Made by a program: the position numbers and the translations under genes | The notes under the pieces: model-generated | What the model saw: the letters and a program-made list of their open reading frames with translations, nothing else | Told to the model about the DNA's origin: nothing | Databases searched by the model: none | Shown: in pieces, positions 1-9,391 of the stretch | Layout of the letters: every line of letters begins with the position of its first letter | How positions within the stretch are numbered: the stretch's first letter is position 1 | Source: Flavobacteriales bacterium | GTDB taxonomy: Bacteria > Bacteroidota > Bacteroidia > Flavobacteriales > JABDKJ01 | Length of the DNA stretch: 64,000 nt | Reading direction: 5' to 3' | Assembly: GCA_013002285.1 (NCBI GenBank) | Contig: JABDKJ010000078.1 | Location: 1-64,000, forward strand

Positions 1-1
1 T

Positions 2-1414
2 CCATTTAAGTTCAGAAAGTTTTACCTCAACAAAGGTCTTGTTCTAATATCAAGCATATTTTTTATTCACGCACTTGGCTTGCTTTATACGGACAATATG
101 GGTTATGCACTTGCGGATATGAGGATAAAATTACCCTTATTGGTGATACCCATATTGTTTGCGGGCATGCCCCATTTGAAGAAAAGCGGCACTCACTTCC
201 TAATCAAAGTATTTGCTGTAGCCCTATTAATTTCTACGCTTTTTTCATTTGGTAATATCTTATTGAACAAACCGGAAGACTTAAGGGACGGCATCATGTT
301 CATTTCCCATATAAGGTTGGGCTTAATGATCTCATTTTGCCTCATATACTTTGTTCTTTGTTGGGCTGGAGAAAACAAGATCTGGAAGACTCTATTTATA
401 GCAATGGCTGGCTGGTTTTTATTGTTCATGTTCTATACCCATTCTGCCACGGGCATTTTAACATTTGGGGCAACATTTGCCATTTTGGCGCTGATCTGGT
501 CTTTAAGGAATTGGAATAAATTGATCTCGAAACTGGCGATTCCAGCTATCCTGATCATTGGCATTGTAGGATTTCTCTTTTTAAAGAATGCATATGATGA
601 TTATTTCACATTAAATGAAACCAAAGAAAACTTAGATGAATTCACAGAAAACGGAGAACCCTATTATCATATCTATGAGCGGACATTTATTGAGAATGGT
701 TTTTTCACCGACATATATATCGCTCCTAAAGAGTTGGAATTAGCTTGGAACAATTCATCTGTAAAAGACTTCAAGGGCCTTGACAATAGGGGACAAAATA
801 TTGAAAGCACAGTAAGGCGGTATATGACATCTAAAGGTTTGAGAAAAGATGCAAATGGGGTTAGCCAACTTACGGAGCAGGACATTAAGAATATTGAAAA
901 CGGATTTACAAATGTCAATGAACCGAACCGGAATGCTATTGACAAAAAACTGAATGAGTTATTCTATGAGTGGACAGCTTTCGAAAATGGTGCGGACCCT
1001 TCTGGAAATTCATTATTCATGCGAACAGAGTTTTGGAAGAATGGATGGTCACTTTTTAAGAAGAACAAGTGGTTTGGTGTGGGCACTGGTGACATCAAGG
1101 ATGAACTTGATAAAGAATATGAAAAAAATCAAACATTGCTAGACAAAGACCATCAATATAGAGTTCATAACCAATACTTAGCTTTTGCAATTTGCTTTGG
1201 TATTATAGGTCTTTTAGCGATCTGTTTCTGCATGTATTATCCAATTATCACAAAAAAAGCAGACCTGCTTTTCTTAGCGTTCATCATAATATATTCTCTG
1301 AGTTTTCTGACCGAAGACACTCTGGAGACTCAAGCTGGAGTGACATTCTTTGCTTTTTTTAGCTCCTTCTTTTTGTCCCAATGGAGGAAAGATCAATCAG
1401 TTTGGTTGAGGTGA
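2..1414 (+). CDS. O-antigen ligase/polymerase-like membrane protein (5' truncated by window edge)
   Basis: Integral membrane protein of the Wzy_C/O-antigen ligase type, likely to polymerise or attach surface polysaccharide at the periplasmic face of the inner membrane. The frame is open to the left edge, so the true start lies outside; the TTG at 80 is probably internal. At least five hydrophobic segments surround a large hydrophilic loop (roughly residues 175-340 counted from the TTG). The loop's end carries the family-like pattern of an Arg-Thr-Glu-Phe-Trp stretch, then a GVGTGD turn and an HNQYL motif before the last helices. The 3' end overlaps the convergent glycosyltransferase by 22 bp. 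Family assignment rests on topology and these motifs. Ligase versus polymerase cannot be decided. Confidence 0.7.
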   Translation, partial: PFKFRKFYLNKGLVLISSIFFIHALGLLYTDNMGYALADMRIKLPLLVIPILFAGMPHLKKSGTHFLIKVFAVALLISTLFSFGNILLNKPEDLRDGIMFISHIRLGLMISFCLIYFVLCWAGENKIWKTLFIAMAGWFLLFMFYTHSATGILTFGATFAILALIWSLRNWNKLISKLAIPAILIIGIVGFLFLKNAYDDYFTLNETKENLDEFTENGEPYYHIYERTFIENGFFTDIYIAPKELELAWNNSSVKDFKGLDNRGQNIESTVRRYMTSKGLRKDANGVSQLTEQDIKNIENGFTNVNEPNRNAIDKKLNELFYEWTAFENGADPSGNSLFMRTEFWKNGWSLFKKNKWFGVGTGDIKDELDKEYEKNQTLLDKDHQYRVHNQYLAFAICFGIIGLLAICFCMYYPIITKKADLLFLAFIIIYSLSFLTEDTLETQAGVTFFAFFSSFFLSQWRKDQSVWLR

Positions 1415-2139
1415 TCCTTTAACCTGGAGTATTTTAGAAAAACAGATCTTGCGGACATTTTGCTAATGATGTAGCCTACTTTGCCATCAAGAATTCCCAA
1501 GTCGATAAAGTAGTGCTTTATGAATCGAGCTGCAGGTTTTATATAGAGATGAAAAAAACCTACGGATCTCTTTTTCCGCAATAGATCCTGAACAGCATAT
1601 TCCGCATAACGCTGCATCTTCTCTTCGTAGTGTTGAATATCCTTATAGGTATTATGGACCATTTTGGACTTAAGCGAGCAAACAGATCCACTAGTTTCTA
1701 TTTCTTCATGCACCCACTTGTCATTATACCTGCACATATCTCTTTTGAAAAATCGGATCACCTTATCTCCTTGCCAACCACTGAACCGTACTTTCTTGCC
1801 CATGAAAATATTGGCTCGTGGTATCCAATATGCATCACATTTTGGGCCGTGTTCAATCTTGTTTTGGATCTCCGATCGTAATTCAGCCGTGCATCTTTCA
1901 TCTGCATCAAGTATGAAAATCCATGGGTTCTTTGCTTGTGGGATGATCCAATTTTTCTGATCAGCAGGATTAACATATATCCGCTGGAAAACCGCTGCGC
2001 CATTTTGCTTAGCAATTTCCATAGTTTTATCTGTGCTGAATGAATCAACTACTATCATTTCATCAACCCAAGACATAGAAGCTAAAGCAGCTTCTATATT
2101 TTCTTCCTCATTATATGTCGTGATGATCCCGCTAATCAA
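1393..2139 (-). CDS. Family 2 glycosyltransferase, WaaE/KdtX-like (LPS core)
   Basis: A 248-residue GT-A glycosyltransferase that should transfer a sugar from a nucleotide donor during LPS core or other glycan assembly on the cytoplasmic membrane face. The N-terminus has the family TTYNEEENIEAAL motif, followed by VVDSFSTDKT and a DADE metal/nucleotide site near residue 78 (FILDADERC). GWQGDKVIRFFKRD further on is typical of the WaaE/KdtX group. Length is normal. The ATG overlaps the murF-alr stop by 8 bp, so the gene is the last of the tdk > murF-alr > GT operon. Its linkage to peptidoglycan genes and to a facing O-antigen ligase fits an envelope role. The acceptor and donor sugars are unknown. 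Confidence 0.8.
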   Translation of the reverse strand: MISGIITTYNEEENIEAALASMSWVDEMIVVDSFSTDKTMEIAKQNGAAVFQRIYVNPADQKNWIIPQAKNPWIFILDADERCTAELRSEIQNKIEHGPKCDAYWIPRANIFMGKKVRFSGWQGDKVIRFFKRDMCRYNDKWVHEEIETSGSVCSLKSKMVHNTYKDIQHYEEKMQRYAEYAVQDLLRKKRSVGFFHLYIKPAARFIKHYFIDLGILDGKVGYIISKMSARSVFLKYSRLKDHLNQTD

Positions 2140-4561
2140 AATAGAATGTTCGTTTTACCCTTTGCGAAATATTGGCCAAAACCTCATAAGGAATGGTTCC
2201 CATTTCAGAAGCAGTTTGCGCTAATGGTTTATTGGCTCCAAAAAACTCCACTTCATCACCAACTTTGCATTCTATTCCCGATAGATCTATCATGCACATA
2301 TCCATACAGATATTTCCAATTACAAATGCGGACCTACCATTTATAAGAACACTGCCATTGCCATTTCCGAAAGCTCTATGAATTCCATCTGCGTAGCCAA
2401 TTGGGACCACACCAACAGACATGTCTTTTGGCGCCCTAAAAGCTCGTGAGTAGCCCACAGACTCACCCTCAGCAATACTTTTCACCTGTGTAATTGTGCT
2501 CTTTAGAGATATCGCAGGTTGCAAGAAATTCATGTCTCGTTGTGCCCCACTATAGCCATACAGCCCTATTCCCAACCTTACCATATCCATTTGCTTATCT
2601 GGAAAACGACCGATCCCAGAAGAATTCAGTGCATGAAAACGCACACTATCAAATTCATGGAATGCAGATCTTATGTTTTCAAATGCATTGAATTGGGCAT
2701 TGGTAAACATGTCTTCATCTGGATCTTCGCTTGCTGATAAGTGCGTAAATACTGAAGCTACCATAGCCCCCTGATCTTTCATACGCTCAACGAGGGTCTC
2801 GATATCCTCTAAATGGAATCCAAGTCGATTCATACCTGTGTCTACTTTTATATGGATCGGGAGTTCTGACATCACATCTGAAAAATGATCGAATGTTTCC
2901 CAACTATAAACTACCGGCTCCAAGCGATATTCTATTAATGTTTCTGGTGGAGCATCTTCTGGATTCATTACCATAATAGGCAAACCAATGTTCTTTTCTC
3001 TTAAAGCAACTCCCTCATCAGTGTATGCTACAGCCAGCTGATCGACATTGTTTTTTTCTAATAATGCTGCTATTTCATGCAATCCAGAACCATATGAAAA
3101 GGCTTTGACCATAATAGCAAGCTTTACACCTGGCTCTAATTTGGATCTGTAATAGTTGAGGTTTTCTAAAAGGGCACTAAGATTTACCTCCAAGATCGTC
3201 TTATGGGTCTTTTTTTGAAATTTCTCAGCTATCCTCTCCAACTTAAAGCTGCGCGATCCTTTTATAAGGATGGTGCTATTGTTTAGATCTAAAGAAGATA
3301 TACTATCTAATAAGTCCTCCGTATTATCATAGCACAATATATCTGAACCATTAAACGCACTTTGGTACTCTTTGGCATTCTCCCCTATCAAGTGAACGGT
3401 TGAGATCTCGACCCCCACTATCTGATCTTTGATCATGTTTGATAATTCCCTGTTCGTATAGCCCGTATTTTTGATGTCAGACAAGATCAGTTGTTTATCC
3501 GGTCTTGTGTTTTCATTTTTAAAGATCTCGATAGCTGCTTCCAAAGAAGTAAGGTCGCTATTGTAAACATCATTAATAAACAGCGAATTTGACATGCCTT
3601 CAACGCTTTCAAGTCTCATTTGCACATGCTGGATTTCCTTCAGCTCATCATTGACCTCATTTTCTGAATATCCCAAATGCCATAATAAAGTGACCACATG
3701 GAATAAATTTTGCTTAGATGCGGGGTCGGAAAAAGGGAGCTCAAATATTCTATCCTCATTTTTAAACGTGCCATGATATAGACCTTCTTTTTTGAAAGAA
3801 AAATTGATCGCTCCTTGCCCATTTTCAGACCACCCTAATTTGTCCGCATCAAGGTCTTTGACCACTTTAGCAATTATGGGGTCGTCAATTGAATAGACCA
3901 ATGTCTTGCTATTTCTGAACAGCTTAACCTTTTCTTGTGCTTTCTGAAGGTCATCTTCGAAATATTCGGCATGTGCATTTCCAATATTTGTAAAGATCCC
4001 AATATCAGGATCCAAAATATCAGCTAAGAATTGCATCTCGTTCGTATGAGAAATGCCGGCTTCAAAAATACCGATATCATGTTTTTTACCGATCTGAAAT
4101 ACAGACAATGGAACCCCCACCTGGGAATTGTAGCTCTTTGGTGTTTTGACCACGGAATACTTTTCGTTCAAGCACTGGGCCAACCATTCTTTTACCGTAG
4201 TTTTTCCATTGCTACCTGTTATTCCTATCAAAGGAAAGTCAAATTTTCTTCTGTGGTCCTTTGCAATTGACTGAAGAGCTTTAGTCGTATTCTTTACAAG
4301 AATAAATGATGCATCACCAAATTCATCGAGATCCAATTGTTCTTCCGAAACTATAAATACACGAACTCCATTTTCATAGCTGGGCCGAATGAATTCGTGA
4401 GCATTGAAATTGACACCTTTTAAGGCAATGAAACAGGAATTGTCTCCCTTCCAGATCTTTCGACTGTCTATGTATACTCTGGAAATATGGTCCTTGCCTT
4501 CCCCTTGAAGAAGTTTGCCATCGCTGATGGTTACAAGTTCTGAAACCGCATAATTCATCAA
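2132..4561 (-). CDS. murF: Bifunctional MurF (UDP-MurNAc-tripeptide:D-Ala-D-Ala ligase) / alanine racemase
   Basis: An 809-residue fusion of two peptidoglycan enzymes. Residues 1 to about 445 are MurF, which adds D-Ala-D-Ala to the UDP-MurNAc-tripeptide. The ATP loop [10 protein letters not shown] is at 113-122, EAGIS near 168, and the C-terminal KGSRS motif near 434. From about residue 455 it is a PLP alanine racemase supplying D-Ala: the PLP lysine is K486 in VKAFSYG and the second catalytic base is Y704 in SVGYSRAF. Such MurF-Alr fusions are known across Bacteroidota and would couple D-Ala synthesis to its use. The ATG overlaps the tdk stop (ATGA), giving translational coupling. All key residues I looked for are present. 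Confidence 0.95.
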   Translation of the reverse strand: MMNYAVSELVTISDGKLLQGEGKDHISRVYIDSRKIWKGDNSCFIALKGVNFNAHEFIRPSYENGVRVFIVSEEQLDLDEFGDASFILVKNTTKALQSIAKDHRRKFDFPLIGITGSNGKTTVKEWLAQCLNEKYSVVKTPKSYNSQVGVPLSVFQIGKKHDIGIFEAGISHTNEMQFLADILDPDIGIFTNIGNAHAEYFEDDLQKAQEKVKLFRNSKTLVYSIDDPIIAKVVKDLDADKLGWSENGQGAINFSFKKEGLYHGTFKNEDRIFELPFSDPASKQNLFHVVTLLWHLGYSENEVNDELKEIQHVQMRLESVEGMSNSLFINDVYNSDLTSLEAAIEIFKNENTRPDKQLILSDIKNTGYTNRELSNMIKDQIVGVEISTVHLIGENAKEYQSAFNGSDILCYDNTEDLLDSISSLDLNNSTILIKGSRSFKLERIAEKFQKKTHKTILEVNLSALLENLNYYRSKLEPGVKLAIMVKAFSYGSGLHEIAALLEKNNVDQLAVAYTDEGVALREKNIGLPIMVMNPEDAPPETLIEYRLEPVVYSWETFDHFSDVMSELPIHIKVDTGMNRLGFHLEDIETLVERMKDQGAMVASVFTHLSASEDPDEDMFTNAQFNAFENIRSAFHEFDSVRFHALNSSGIGRFPDKQMDMVRLGIGLYGYSGAQRDMNFLQPAISLKSTITQVKSIAEGESVGYSRAFRAPKDMSVGVVPIGYADGIHRAFGNGNGSVLINGRSAFVIGNICMDMCMIDLSGIECKVGDEVEFFGANKPLAQTASEMGTIPYEVLANISQRVKRTFYFD

Positions 4562-5169
4562 TGGTCTCTTTCTTCGAGAGGATCTTTTTTGGAGGCTGCT
4601 TTATTGGCCGCAACATAACAGCTCCTGCAAAGAGGTTCATATTTATCCGTTTCTCCTAATAGAACTAGATCTGAATTTTCATTGATCCTATGTGAGAATT
4701 GAGCAAGTCCGCCACATGACATACAAATAGCATGTACTTTTGTAACGTACTCTGCTTGTGCCATGATCGTTGGAATAGGGCCAAATGGCCGTCCTTTGAA
4801 ATCCATGTCCAAACCGGCAACGATCACACGTTTACCTGCATTTGCTAAATTAAAGCAGACTTTTGGGAGATTCTCATCAAAAAATTGGGCTTCATCTATT
4901 CCCACAACTCTTTCATCTGTGGTTTTGTCCCATATCTCCAATGAGCTTAAGACTGGCACGGACCTAATTGAATTATCATCATGACTCACTACCTTCACAT
5001 CGTCATATCGGGTGTCAACAGAAGCCTTGAAGATCACTGTTTTTTGATTGGCAATAGTTGCTCTTTTCACTCTTCGGATAAGCTCTTCCGTCTTGCCAGA
5101 GAACATGCTGCCAACAATGACCTCTACCCAACCGGAGAGTCCGCTATTTTTTTGATTTTCGAGGAACAA
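4558..5169 (-). CDS. tdk: Thymidine kinase (type II)
   Basis: Phosphorylates thymidine to dTMP with ATP in the salvage pathway. The 203-residue length is normal. The P-loop GSMFSGKT spans residues 20-27, a lasso-type GIDEAQFF motif follows, and two CxxC pairs (CMSC and CRSC) form the structural zinc site. The start is a TTG: an in-frame stop lies just upstream at 5179-5181, no ATG lies between, and the next Met is already inside the P-loop. It is the first gene of an operon with murF-alr (4-bp overlap) and the GT2 gene. The TTG sits in a TTTG sequence resembling part of a promoter box, so the exact start deserves care. Confidence 0.93.
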   Translation of the reverse strand: MFLENQKNSGLSGWVEVIVGSMFSGKTEELIRRVKRATIANQKTVIFKASVDTRYDDVKVVSHDDNSIRSVPVLSSLEIWDKTTDERVVGIDEAQFFDENLPKVCFNLANAGKRVIVAGLDMDFKGRPFGPIPTIMAQAEYVTKVHAICMSCGGLAQFSHRINENSDLVLLGETDKYEPLCRSCYVAANKAASKKDPLEERDH

Positions 5170-5188
5170 ATGAATAAATTATAAGAGA

Positions 5189-5219
5189 TTTGTAAGCCTC
5201 ACAAAATTATTGAAATTTG
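5189..5219 (+). promoter_or_regulatory. Bacteroidota-type promoter (TTTG - 19 nt - GAAATTTG)
   Basis: A TTTG at 5189-5192 is followed after exactly 19 nt by GAAATTTG at 5212-5219. This matches the known Bacteroidota sigma pattern TTTG-N19-TAnnTTTG with one mismatch at the first base of the -7 box. Transcription would start near 5225, so an upstream TTG at 5217 lies inside the promoter and the first usable start is ATG 5244. Confidence 0.55.
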
Positions 5220-5243
5220 CGAGGTATTTTCAACAATATAGGA

Positions 5244-5894
5244 ATGAATAACAACACTTTCAAAGGCCTTTCAGACTTAAGCAAGGGAATAAAAGAAAAG
5301 ATAGATCTCATTGATAATGGTAAGTATGGTCTAGTCGATCTCGAAAAGGCCTTAGGAGAACTCAACGAATTGAATCAACGCCTTGTTGTCTTGAAATACA
5401 AAGCAATAGAGCAATTAGCACAGGAGAGTAAAGTACCCGTCAATGAAACACCGAATGAATTCGAGGAGACTCCAATCCAAGAAGAGGTTAACATAAATGA
5501 GAGTGGCACTTCAAATCCAGGTCAAATGACCATAATGGACGGGATCAAGGAAGTGGCTAAGGAAAGCGTGTTAGATAAATTCCCATCTGAACAAACTAGC
5601 TTGGCCGACCAACTTATTAGTGAAGAGAAAACTTTGGCAGAGAAAATGGAAAACTCTGCCATCACAGACCTGAAGTCAGTAATAAGTATAAATCAAAGAT
5701 TTTCATTCATAAGAGAACTCTTTGGTGATGATGGGGCAGCTTTCGATATGAGTATTGATGGCATCCAAAAAAGCACTTCATTAAAAGAAGCCGAAGTTAT
5801 AATTGAAAAATTACGTGTTGAGCGAAATTGGAACGGAGAAGACGATATGGTGATGGAGTTTGAAGAACTTGTAAAAAGGCGTTTTAGTGCATAA
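5244..5894 (+). CDS. Conserved hypothetical cytoplasmic protein
   Basis: A 216-residue acidic protein without signal peptide or membrane segment. I do not recognise a named family. The N-terminal 60 residues look helical (a short GLSDLSKGIKEKIDLI stretch and a Leu-rich segment). The middle is low-complexity and Glu/Asn/Thr/Pro-rich, probably disordered. The C-terminal 80 residues form a compact-looking domain containing INQRFSFIRELFGDD, a block I associate with unnamed Bacteroidota proteins. ATG 5244 is chosen because a promoter box ends at 5219. The stop overlaps the GTG start of the M28 peptidase by 8 bp, so the three genes 5244-7829 form one translationally coupled unit. Function unknown. 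Confidence 0.75.
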   Translation: MNNNTFKGLSDLSKGIKEKIDLIDNGKYGLVDLEKALGELNELNQRLVVLKYKAIEQLAQESKVPVNETPNEFEETPIQEEVNINESGTSNPGQMTIMDGIKEVAKESVLDKFPSEQTSLADQLISEEKTLAEKMENSAITDLKSVISINQRFSFIRELFGDDGAAFDMSIDGIQKSTSLKEAEVIIEKLRVERNWNGEDDMVMEFEELVKRRFSA

Positions 5895-7158
5895 GGCGCT
5901 GCAAATAAGTGCTCTCTTACTTCTTGTTTGCTGTTTTGCGAATGATCTCCTTTCGCAAAACAGGACTTTCTTAGAGAAGAAGGCCAAAGACCTTTCATCC
6001 GCTTCGATGAAGGGTAGGGGGTATGTTGAGAATGGATTGGAGAAAGCAGCTGGTTATCTGCATCATCAGTTTGATAGCTTAGGACTTAAGAATTTCAAAA
6101 AGGACTACTGTCAAAAATTCAAAATGGCGGTCAACACATTTCCTGAAGACCCTTTTGTTTCTTTCGGTGGAGAGGAACTTCTAGTAGGTGTCGACTACCA
6201 TATAGATCCTTCTTCTGGGGATTCCAAAGGCATCTATGAACCATTGATATTTTCAGAAAAGAATGTCATAGACCTTCCTGAGCCTGGCAGATTAATAATT
6301 CCAGGTAAAAAGCTTGTTCTTGTTCTTGACCAAAGAAATATCAGTGACAAAGACTCATTGGCAATGTTTAGGAGCCTGAAGATGCGACATGCAGAATACC
6401 TGCCTGTGATCGTACTTACAGAGAATAAATTGACGTGGAGTGTTAGCGATGAACAACATGATCACGCGATCATTGAAATGAGCGCTGATGCTTTTCCAGA
6501 AGACACTAGAAAAGTTGAGCTAGGAATAAATGCCGAATTAAAAAGTGAATTTGAGGCAATGAACATGATCGGATTCCTTAAGGGAAGAACAGAACCCGAT
6601 TCGTTTATTGTGCTCACTGCTCATTACGATCACTTAGGAATGATGGGCACTGAAGCATGTTTTTATGGTGCCAACGACAATGCATCTGGTTGTGCCTACT
6701 TGTTGGAGTTGGCCAGACATTATGCAGAGAAGTATAACAAATATTCTATGGTTTTCATTGCTTTTGCAGGAGAAGAGGCAGGACTATTGGGGTCTAAGTA
6801 CTTTGTTGAACAGCCTCTGTTCCCTTTAGAAAGAATTAAATTCCTTCTGAACATAGACTTAATGGGAAATGGAGATGAAGGAATTACAGTTGTGAACGGG
6901 ACCATATTTGAAGAACAATTCAAATGGATCACATCTATCAACAAGGAAAAGGGTCTTTTGAACAAGGTTAAAATAAGGGGTCCAGCAGCAAATAGTGACC
7001 ATTATTGGTTCACTCAGAAAGGTGTCCCAAGTTTTTTCATTTACACAATGGGAGGCAGCAAAGCCTATCACGATGTAAATGACAATTTTGACAATTTGAA
7101 TTTTGAAGAATTCCCCGACCTATTTGTATTGATCACTGAATTCCTTTCACGGTTTTGA
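5887..7158 (+). CDS. Secreted M28-family zinc aminopeptidase
   Basis: A 423-residue exported metallopeptidase expected to remove N-terminal residues from peptides outside the cytoplasm. Residues 1-22 are a signal peptide ending near LLSQN. The di-zinc ligands of clan MH are visible in order: H in LTAHYDHLG, D in YGANDNASG, the catalytic EE pair in FAGEEAGLLG, D in LLNIDLMGNG, and the late H in SKAYHDVNDNFDNL. GTG is the only possible start: an in-frame TAA lies at 5872-5874 and no ATG precedes the signal peptide. It overlaps the previous gene by 8 bp and the next by 4 bp (TTGA). The peptidase family is certain; substrate specificity is not. Confidence 0.9.
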   Translation: MHKALQISALLLLVCCFANDLLSQNRTFLEKKAKDLSSASMKGRGYVENGLEKAAGYLHHQFDSLGLKNFKKDYCQKFKMAVNTFPEDPFVSFGGEELLVGVDYHIDPSSGDSKGIYEPLIFSEKNVIDLPEPGRLIIPGKKLVLVLDQRNISDKDSLAMFRSLKMRHAEYLPVIVLTENKLTWSVSDEQHDHAIIEMSADAFPEDTRKVELGINAELKSEFEAMNMIGFLKGRTEPDSFIVLTAHYDHLGMMGTEACFYGANDNASGCAYLLELARHYAEKYNKYSMVFIAFAGEEAGLLGSKYFVEQPLFPLERIKFLLNIDLMGNGDEGITVVNGTIFEEQFKWITSINKEKGLLNKVKIRGPAANSDHYWFTQKGVPSFFIYTMGGSKAYHDVNDNFDNLNFEEFPDLFVLITEFLSRF

Positions 7159-7829
7159 GCGAGCCCCAACTTTATATTGTACCTACACCCATAGGTAATT
7201 TGGAAGACATGACTTTCCGTGCCATTCGCTTACTTAAAGAAGCCGATATAGTCCTAGCGGAAGACACTCGAACGACCAAAAAACTATTAGTTCATTATGA
7301 TATAAACACACCGCTAAGGTCTTTCCATCAACACAATGAGCACAAGGTCTTAGAAAAAATAATTGATGACTTAAAAGCAGGAACGCGTGTGTGCCTAGTA
7401 AGTGATGCTGGTACACCTGGAATATCGGACCCGGGATTTTTATTGGTCAGAGAATGTGTACGTGAGGGGATCCCAGTGAGCACTCTTCCTGGCCCAACAG
7501 CTTTTGTGCCTGCACTAGTGAATTCGGGGTTCCCGATAAACGAGTTTGTATTCGAAGGATTTATACCGGTAAAAAAGGGTAAACAGACCAAGCTAAAAGA
7601 AATAGCCAATGAATCTAGAACTGTTGTTCTGTATGAATCGCCTCATCGAATATTGAAGACCATCGAGAAATTATCGGAATACATTGGCGACAGGAGGATA
7701 TGTCTTTCAAGGGAGATATCTAAGATCTATGAGGAGAATGTGATCGGAACCTGCAAGGAGGTATTGGACCATTTTTCGGAGAAAGCCCCAAAAGGAGAGA
7801 TAGTCCTCGTTATAGAAGCCTTAAAATAA
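7155..7829 (+). CDS. rsmI: 16S rRNA (cytidine1402-2'-O)-methyltransferase
   Basis: SAM-dependent tetrapyrrole-methylase-fold enzyme that 2'-O-methylates C1402 in the decoding centre. It begins with the first strand LYIVPTPIGNLEDMT, followed by EDTRTTKKLL, the VSDAGTPGISDPG glycine loop and LPGPTAFVPAL, all diagnostic of RsmI. At 224 residues it is shorter than the roughly 285-residue E. coli form and lacks the C-terminal extension, as I recall for other Bacteroidota. The start is TTG overlapping the M28 stop (TTGA): an in-frame TGA at 7137 excludes anything earlier and the next Met would delete the first strand. A strong hairpin terminator follows directly. Confidence 0.93.
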   Translation: MSEPQLYIVPTPIGNLEDMTFRAIRLLKEADIVLAEDTRTTKKLLVHYDINTPLRSFHQHNEHKVLEKIIDDLKAGTRVCLVSDAGTPGISDPGFLLVRECVREGIPVSTLPGPTAFVPALVNSGFPINEFVFEGFIPVKKGKQTKLKEIANESRTVVLYESPHRILKTIEKLSEYIGDRRICLSREISKIYEENVIGTCKEVLDHFSEKAPKGEIVLVIEALK

Positions 7830-7858
7830 AAAAGGCGCCCACAGAGGGCGCCTTCTAA
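7830..7858. terminator. Bidirectional rho-independent terminator
   Basis: A perfect 9-bp stem AAGGCGCCC (7832-7840) / GGGCGCCTT (7846-7854) with a 5-nt loop. It is A-rich on the left, with a T-containing tract on the right. It lies between the convergent ends of rsmI and the cysteine-repeat lipoprotein and can serve both. Confidence 0.85.
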
Positions 7859-7877
7859 ATATTTTCTTTCACCTATT

Positions 7878-9227
7878 TTAAGGGACCAATAAGATCTCGA
7901 TCTCACCATTTGAAAGTGTCACCCATGCATCATTCATAGCATCATATAAGTCTCCACTAAAGGTTCCTTTTATTGTTGCTTCAACACCAATTCCGGGAAT
8001 ATCCTGATAAGAGAACTCAGTTAGATTCAAAGTTATACCCACTGGATTTATAGATGAATAGAATGTAGTAGGGGCATTTGGGGGAACAAAGATCACTTCG
8101 TCCATATCACCAATAACGCTGTTGACATTATTCATGGTATACTCTCCAGTAAGGAACTCTAATTCTGCAGTTCCAATATCCGCATCTCTTGGAGCAGAGA
8201 TGTTATTGAAGAATAAGATAGGGTTGTCTCCACCACCTAATGACATTATTGCAGGGGCTGTTGGTGGCAATAATATTGAAGCCGTATAGTCAAAATTGTC
8301 TTTTATGAATTGCTCTTTCGACTCGTAATGATCCGTTATCTCGGTACCGGTGCCTGCATTGTATGTAACGTCATAATTGATAAAACACGTGAAGTAGCAT
8401 GGCGCGCAATCTGGACCACCACACCCTTCATTGGTCTCCGCTCCATCAAAGATCCCATTGTTGCATAGAGAGATGCATGAAGGGCAAGGAGTGCTAGGGT
8501 TGTCGTCACAATCAATACCTGTTTCCAGGCCATTTTGCACTCCGTCAGCACATTGGTCTGCGCATGGAGGGCAATCGTCTCCTCCGCAGTCTACTTCTAT
8601 TTCGTTACCATTTAAAACACCATCATTACAAAGAGAGATACAAGGAGGACATTGACATCCACCGCAATCAATACCTTCTTCATTCAATAGCTCAATATCA
8701 AAATCATCATCGAGAACACCATTGAAACAGTAAGAATCGTCACAAGGCACACAAGCCCCACCGCAATCAGCGCAAGTCTCATTACCATTTAATAGCCCAT
8801 CATTACACAATGCGCTACAAGGAGGACATTCCGTTGCTGGGTTATCATCACAATCAATGCCTGTTTCCGCGCCATCTTGAACACCGTTATTGCATTGTTC
8901 ACATGGCTCACATTCCGGCCCACCACAATCTACCCACTCTTCGAAGGCATCATGAACTCCATTTCCACAGCATGATTCACACGGTCCACCGCAATCTACA
9001 CCTTCTTCTATCCAGTTGTTATCAGGGTCTTCATCCTGTATTCCGTTATCACAAGTAGGCACGCAAGGGTTGCAGTTAGGTCCACCACAATCTATAAATA
9101 CTTCATCCTGATTCAATATACCATCGGTACATGTAGCTTCTATAAGGTTGTCGTCATTGTAGCAAGACTCTGTCAAGACAATGAGCGAAAAAGCCATAAG
9201 GAAATAGTGAAATAAATTCTTCATCAA
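7878..9227 (-). CDS. Exported cysteine-rich repeat protein, probable lipoprotein
   Basis: A 449-residue protein with a hydrophobic N-terminus ending in LTESC. Cys22 is a plausible though imperfect lipobox cysteine, so outer-membrane or surface anchoring is inferred. Residues 33-277 consist of nine tandem cysteine-rich units of about 22-35 residues. Their pattern is C-x-[DN]-G-[IVL]-x-[ND]-G-x-E-(x)-DCGG-(x)-C-x-P-C, normally four cysteines each, with spacing that varies by unit. About 170 residues follow that look like a beta-rich C-terminal domain with no evident type IX sorting signal. Similar CNDGVLNGDE-type repeats occur in large surface proteins of Bacteroidota. Metal, calcium or disulfide scaffold roles are possible. 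It is monocistronic, bounded by a terminator downstream. Exact function unknown. Confidence 0.8.
   Translation of the reverse strand: MMKNLFHYFLMAFSLIVLTESCYNDDNLIEATCTDGILNQDEVFIDCGGPNCNPCVPTCDNGIQDEDPDNNWIEEGVDCGGPCESCCGNGVHDAFEEWVDCGGPECEPCEQCNNGVQDGAETGIDCDDNPATECPPCSALCNDGLLNGNETCADCGGACVPCDDSYCFNGVLDDDFDIELLNEEGIDCGGCQCPPCISLCNDGVLNGNEIEVDCGGDDCPPCADQCADGVQNGLETGIDCDDNPSTPCPSCISLCNNGIFDGAETNEGCGGPDCAPCYFTCFINYDVTYNAGTGTEITDHYESKEQFIKDNFDYTASILLPPTAPAIMSLGGGDNPILFFNNISAPRDADIGTAELEFLTGEYTMNNVNSVIGDMDEVIFVPPNAPTTFYSSINPVGITLNLTEFSYQDIPGIGVEATIKGTFSGDLYDAMNDAWVTLSNGEIEILLVP
8397..9131 (-). repeat. Nine tandem cysteine-rich coding repeats
   Basis: DNA encoding residues 33-277 of the exported protein. 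Units differ in length by insertions (for example an extra WIEEG-type loop) but keep the Cys-Asn-Gly and Asp-Cys-Gly-Gly cores. Some units are nearly identical at DNA level, for example ACAATCAATACCTGTTTCC near 8508 and an almost identical copy near 8852, suggesting duplication within the gene. Confidence 0.75.
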
Positions 9228-9274
9228 TTCTTCGATTTAATTTTCTGCAAAATACTGATCAAAGGCATATTACA

Positions 9275-9333
9275 AATAGGCCTTTTTAAATAATTCTGAC
9301 AAATATAGTAGCCTTAAATGTCATAATAGGCCT
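9275..9333. repeat. Paired AATAGGCCT / TGACA elements between divergent genes
   Basis: AATAGGCCT occurs at 9275-9283 and again at 9325-9333, 50 bp apart. Between them lie TGACA (9297-9301) and its complement TGTCA (9319-9323). The layout is roughly symmetric and sits between the divergent lipoprotein and recJ starts. A regulatory role is only a possibility. Confidence 0.3.
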
Positions 9334-9391
9334 AAAAGAACGAATATTTGGGTAGGGTATAAACTCTTCATGGTAGAATTATTAAATTCCG

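Noticed and set aside
7830..7858. Hairpin as an attenuator for the lipoprotein gene.
   Set aside because: It lies between convergent gene ends, where a shared terminator is expected.
8431..9058. Plus-strand frames of 74 and 82 residues.
   Set aside because: They are antisense shadows of the cysteine-rich repeats, with no independent start signal.
8397..9131. Short repeated DNA blocks resembling a repeat array such as CRISPR.
   Set aside because: Units are coding, uneven in length and in frame with cysteine-rich protein repeats; there are no uniform repeats with unique spacers.
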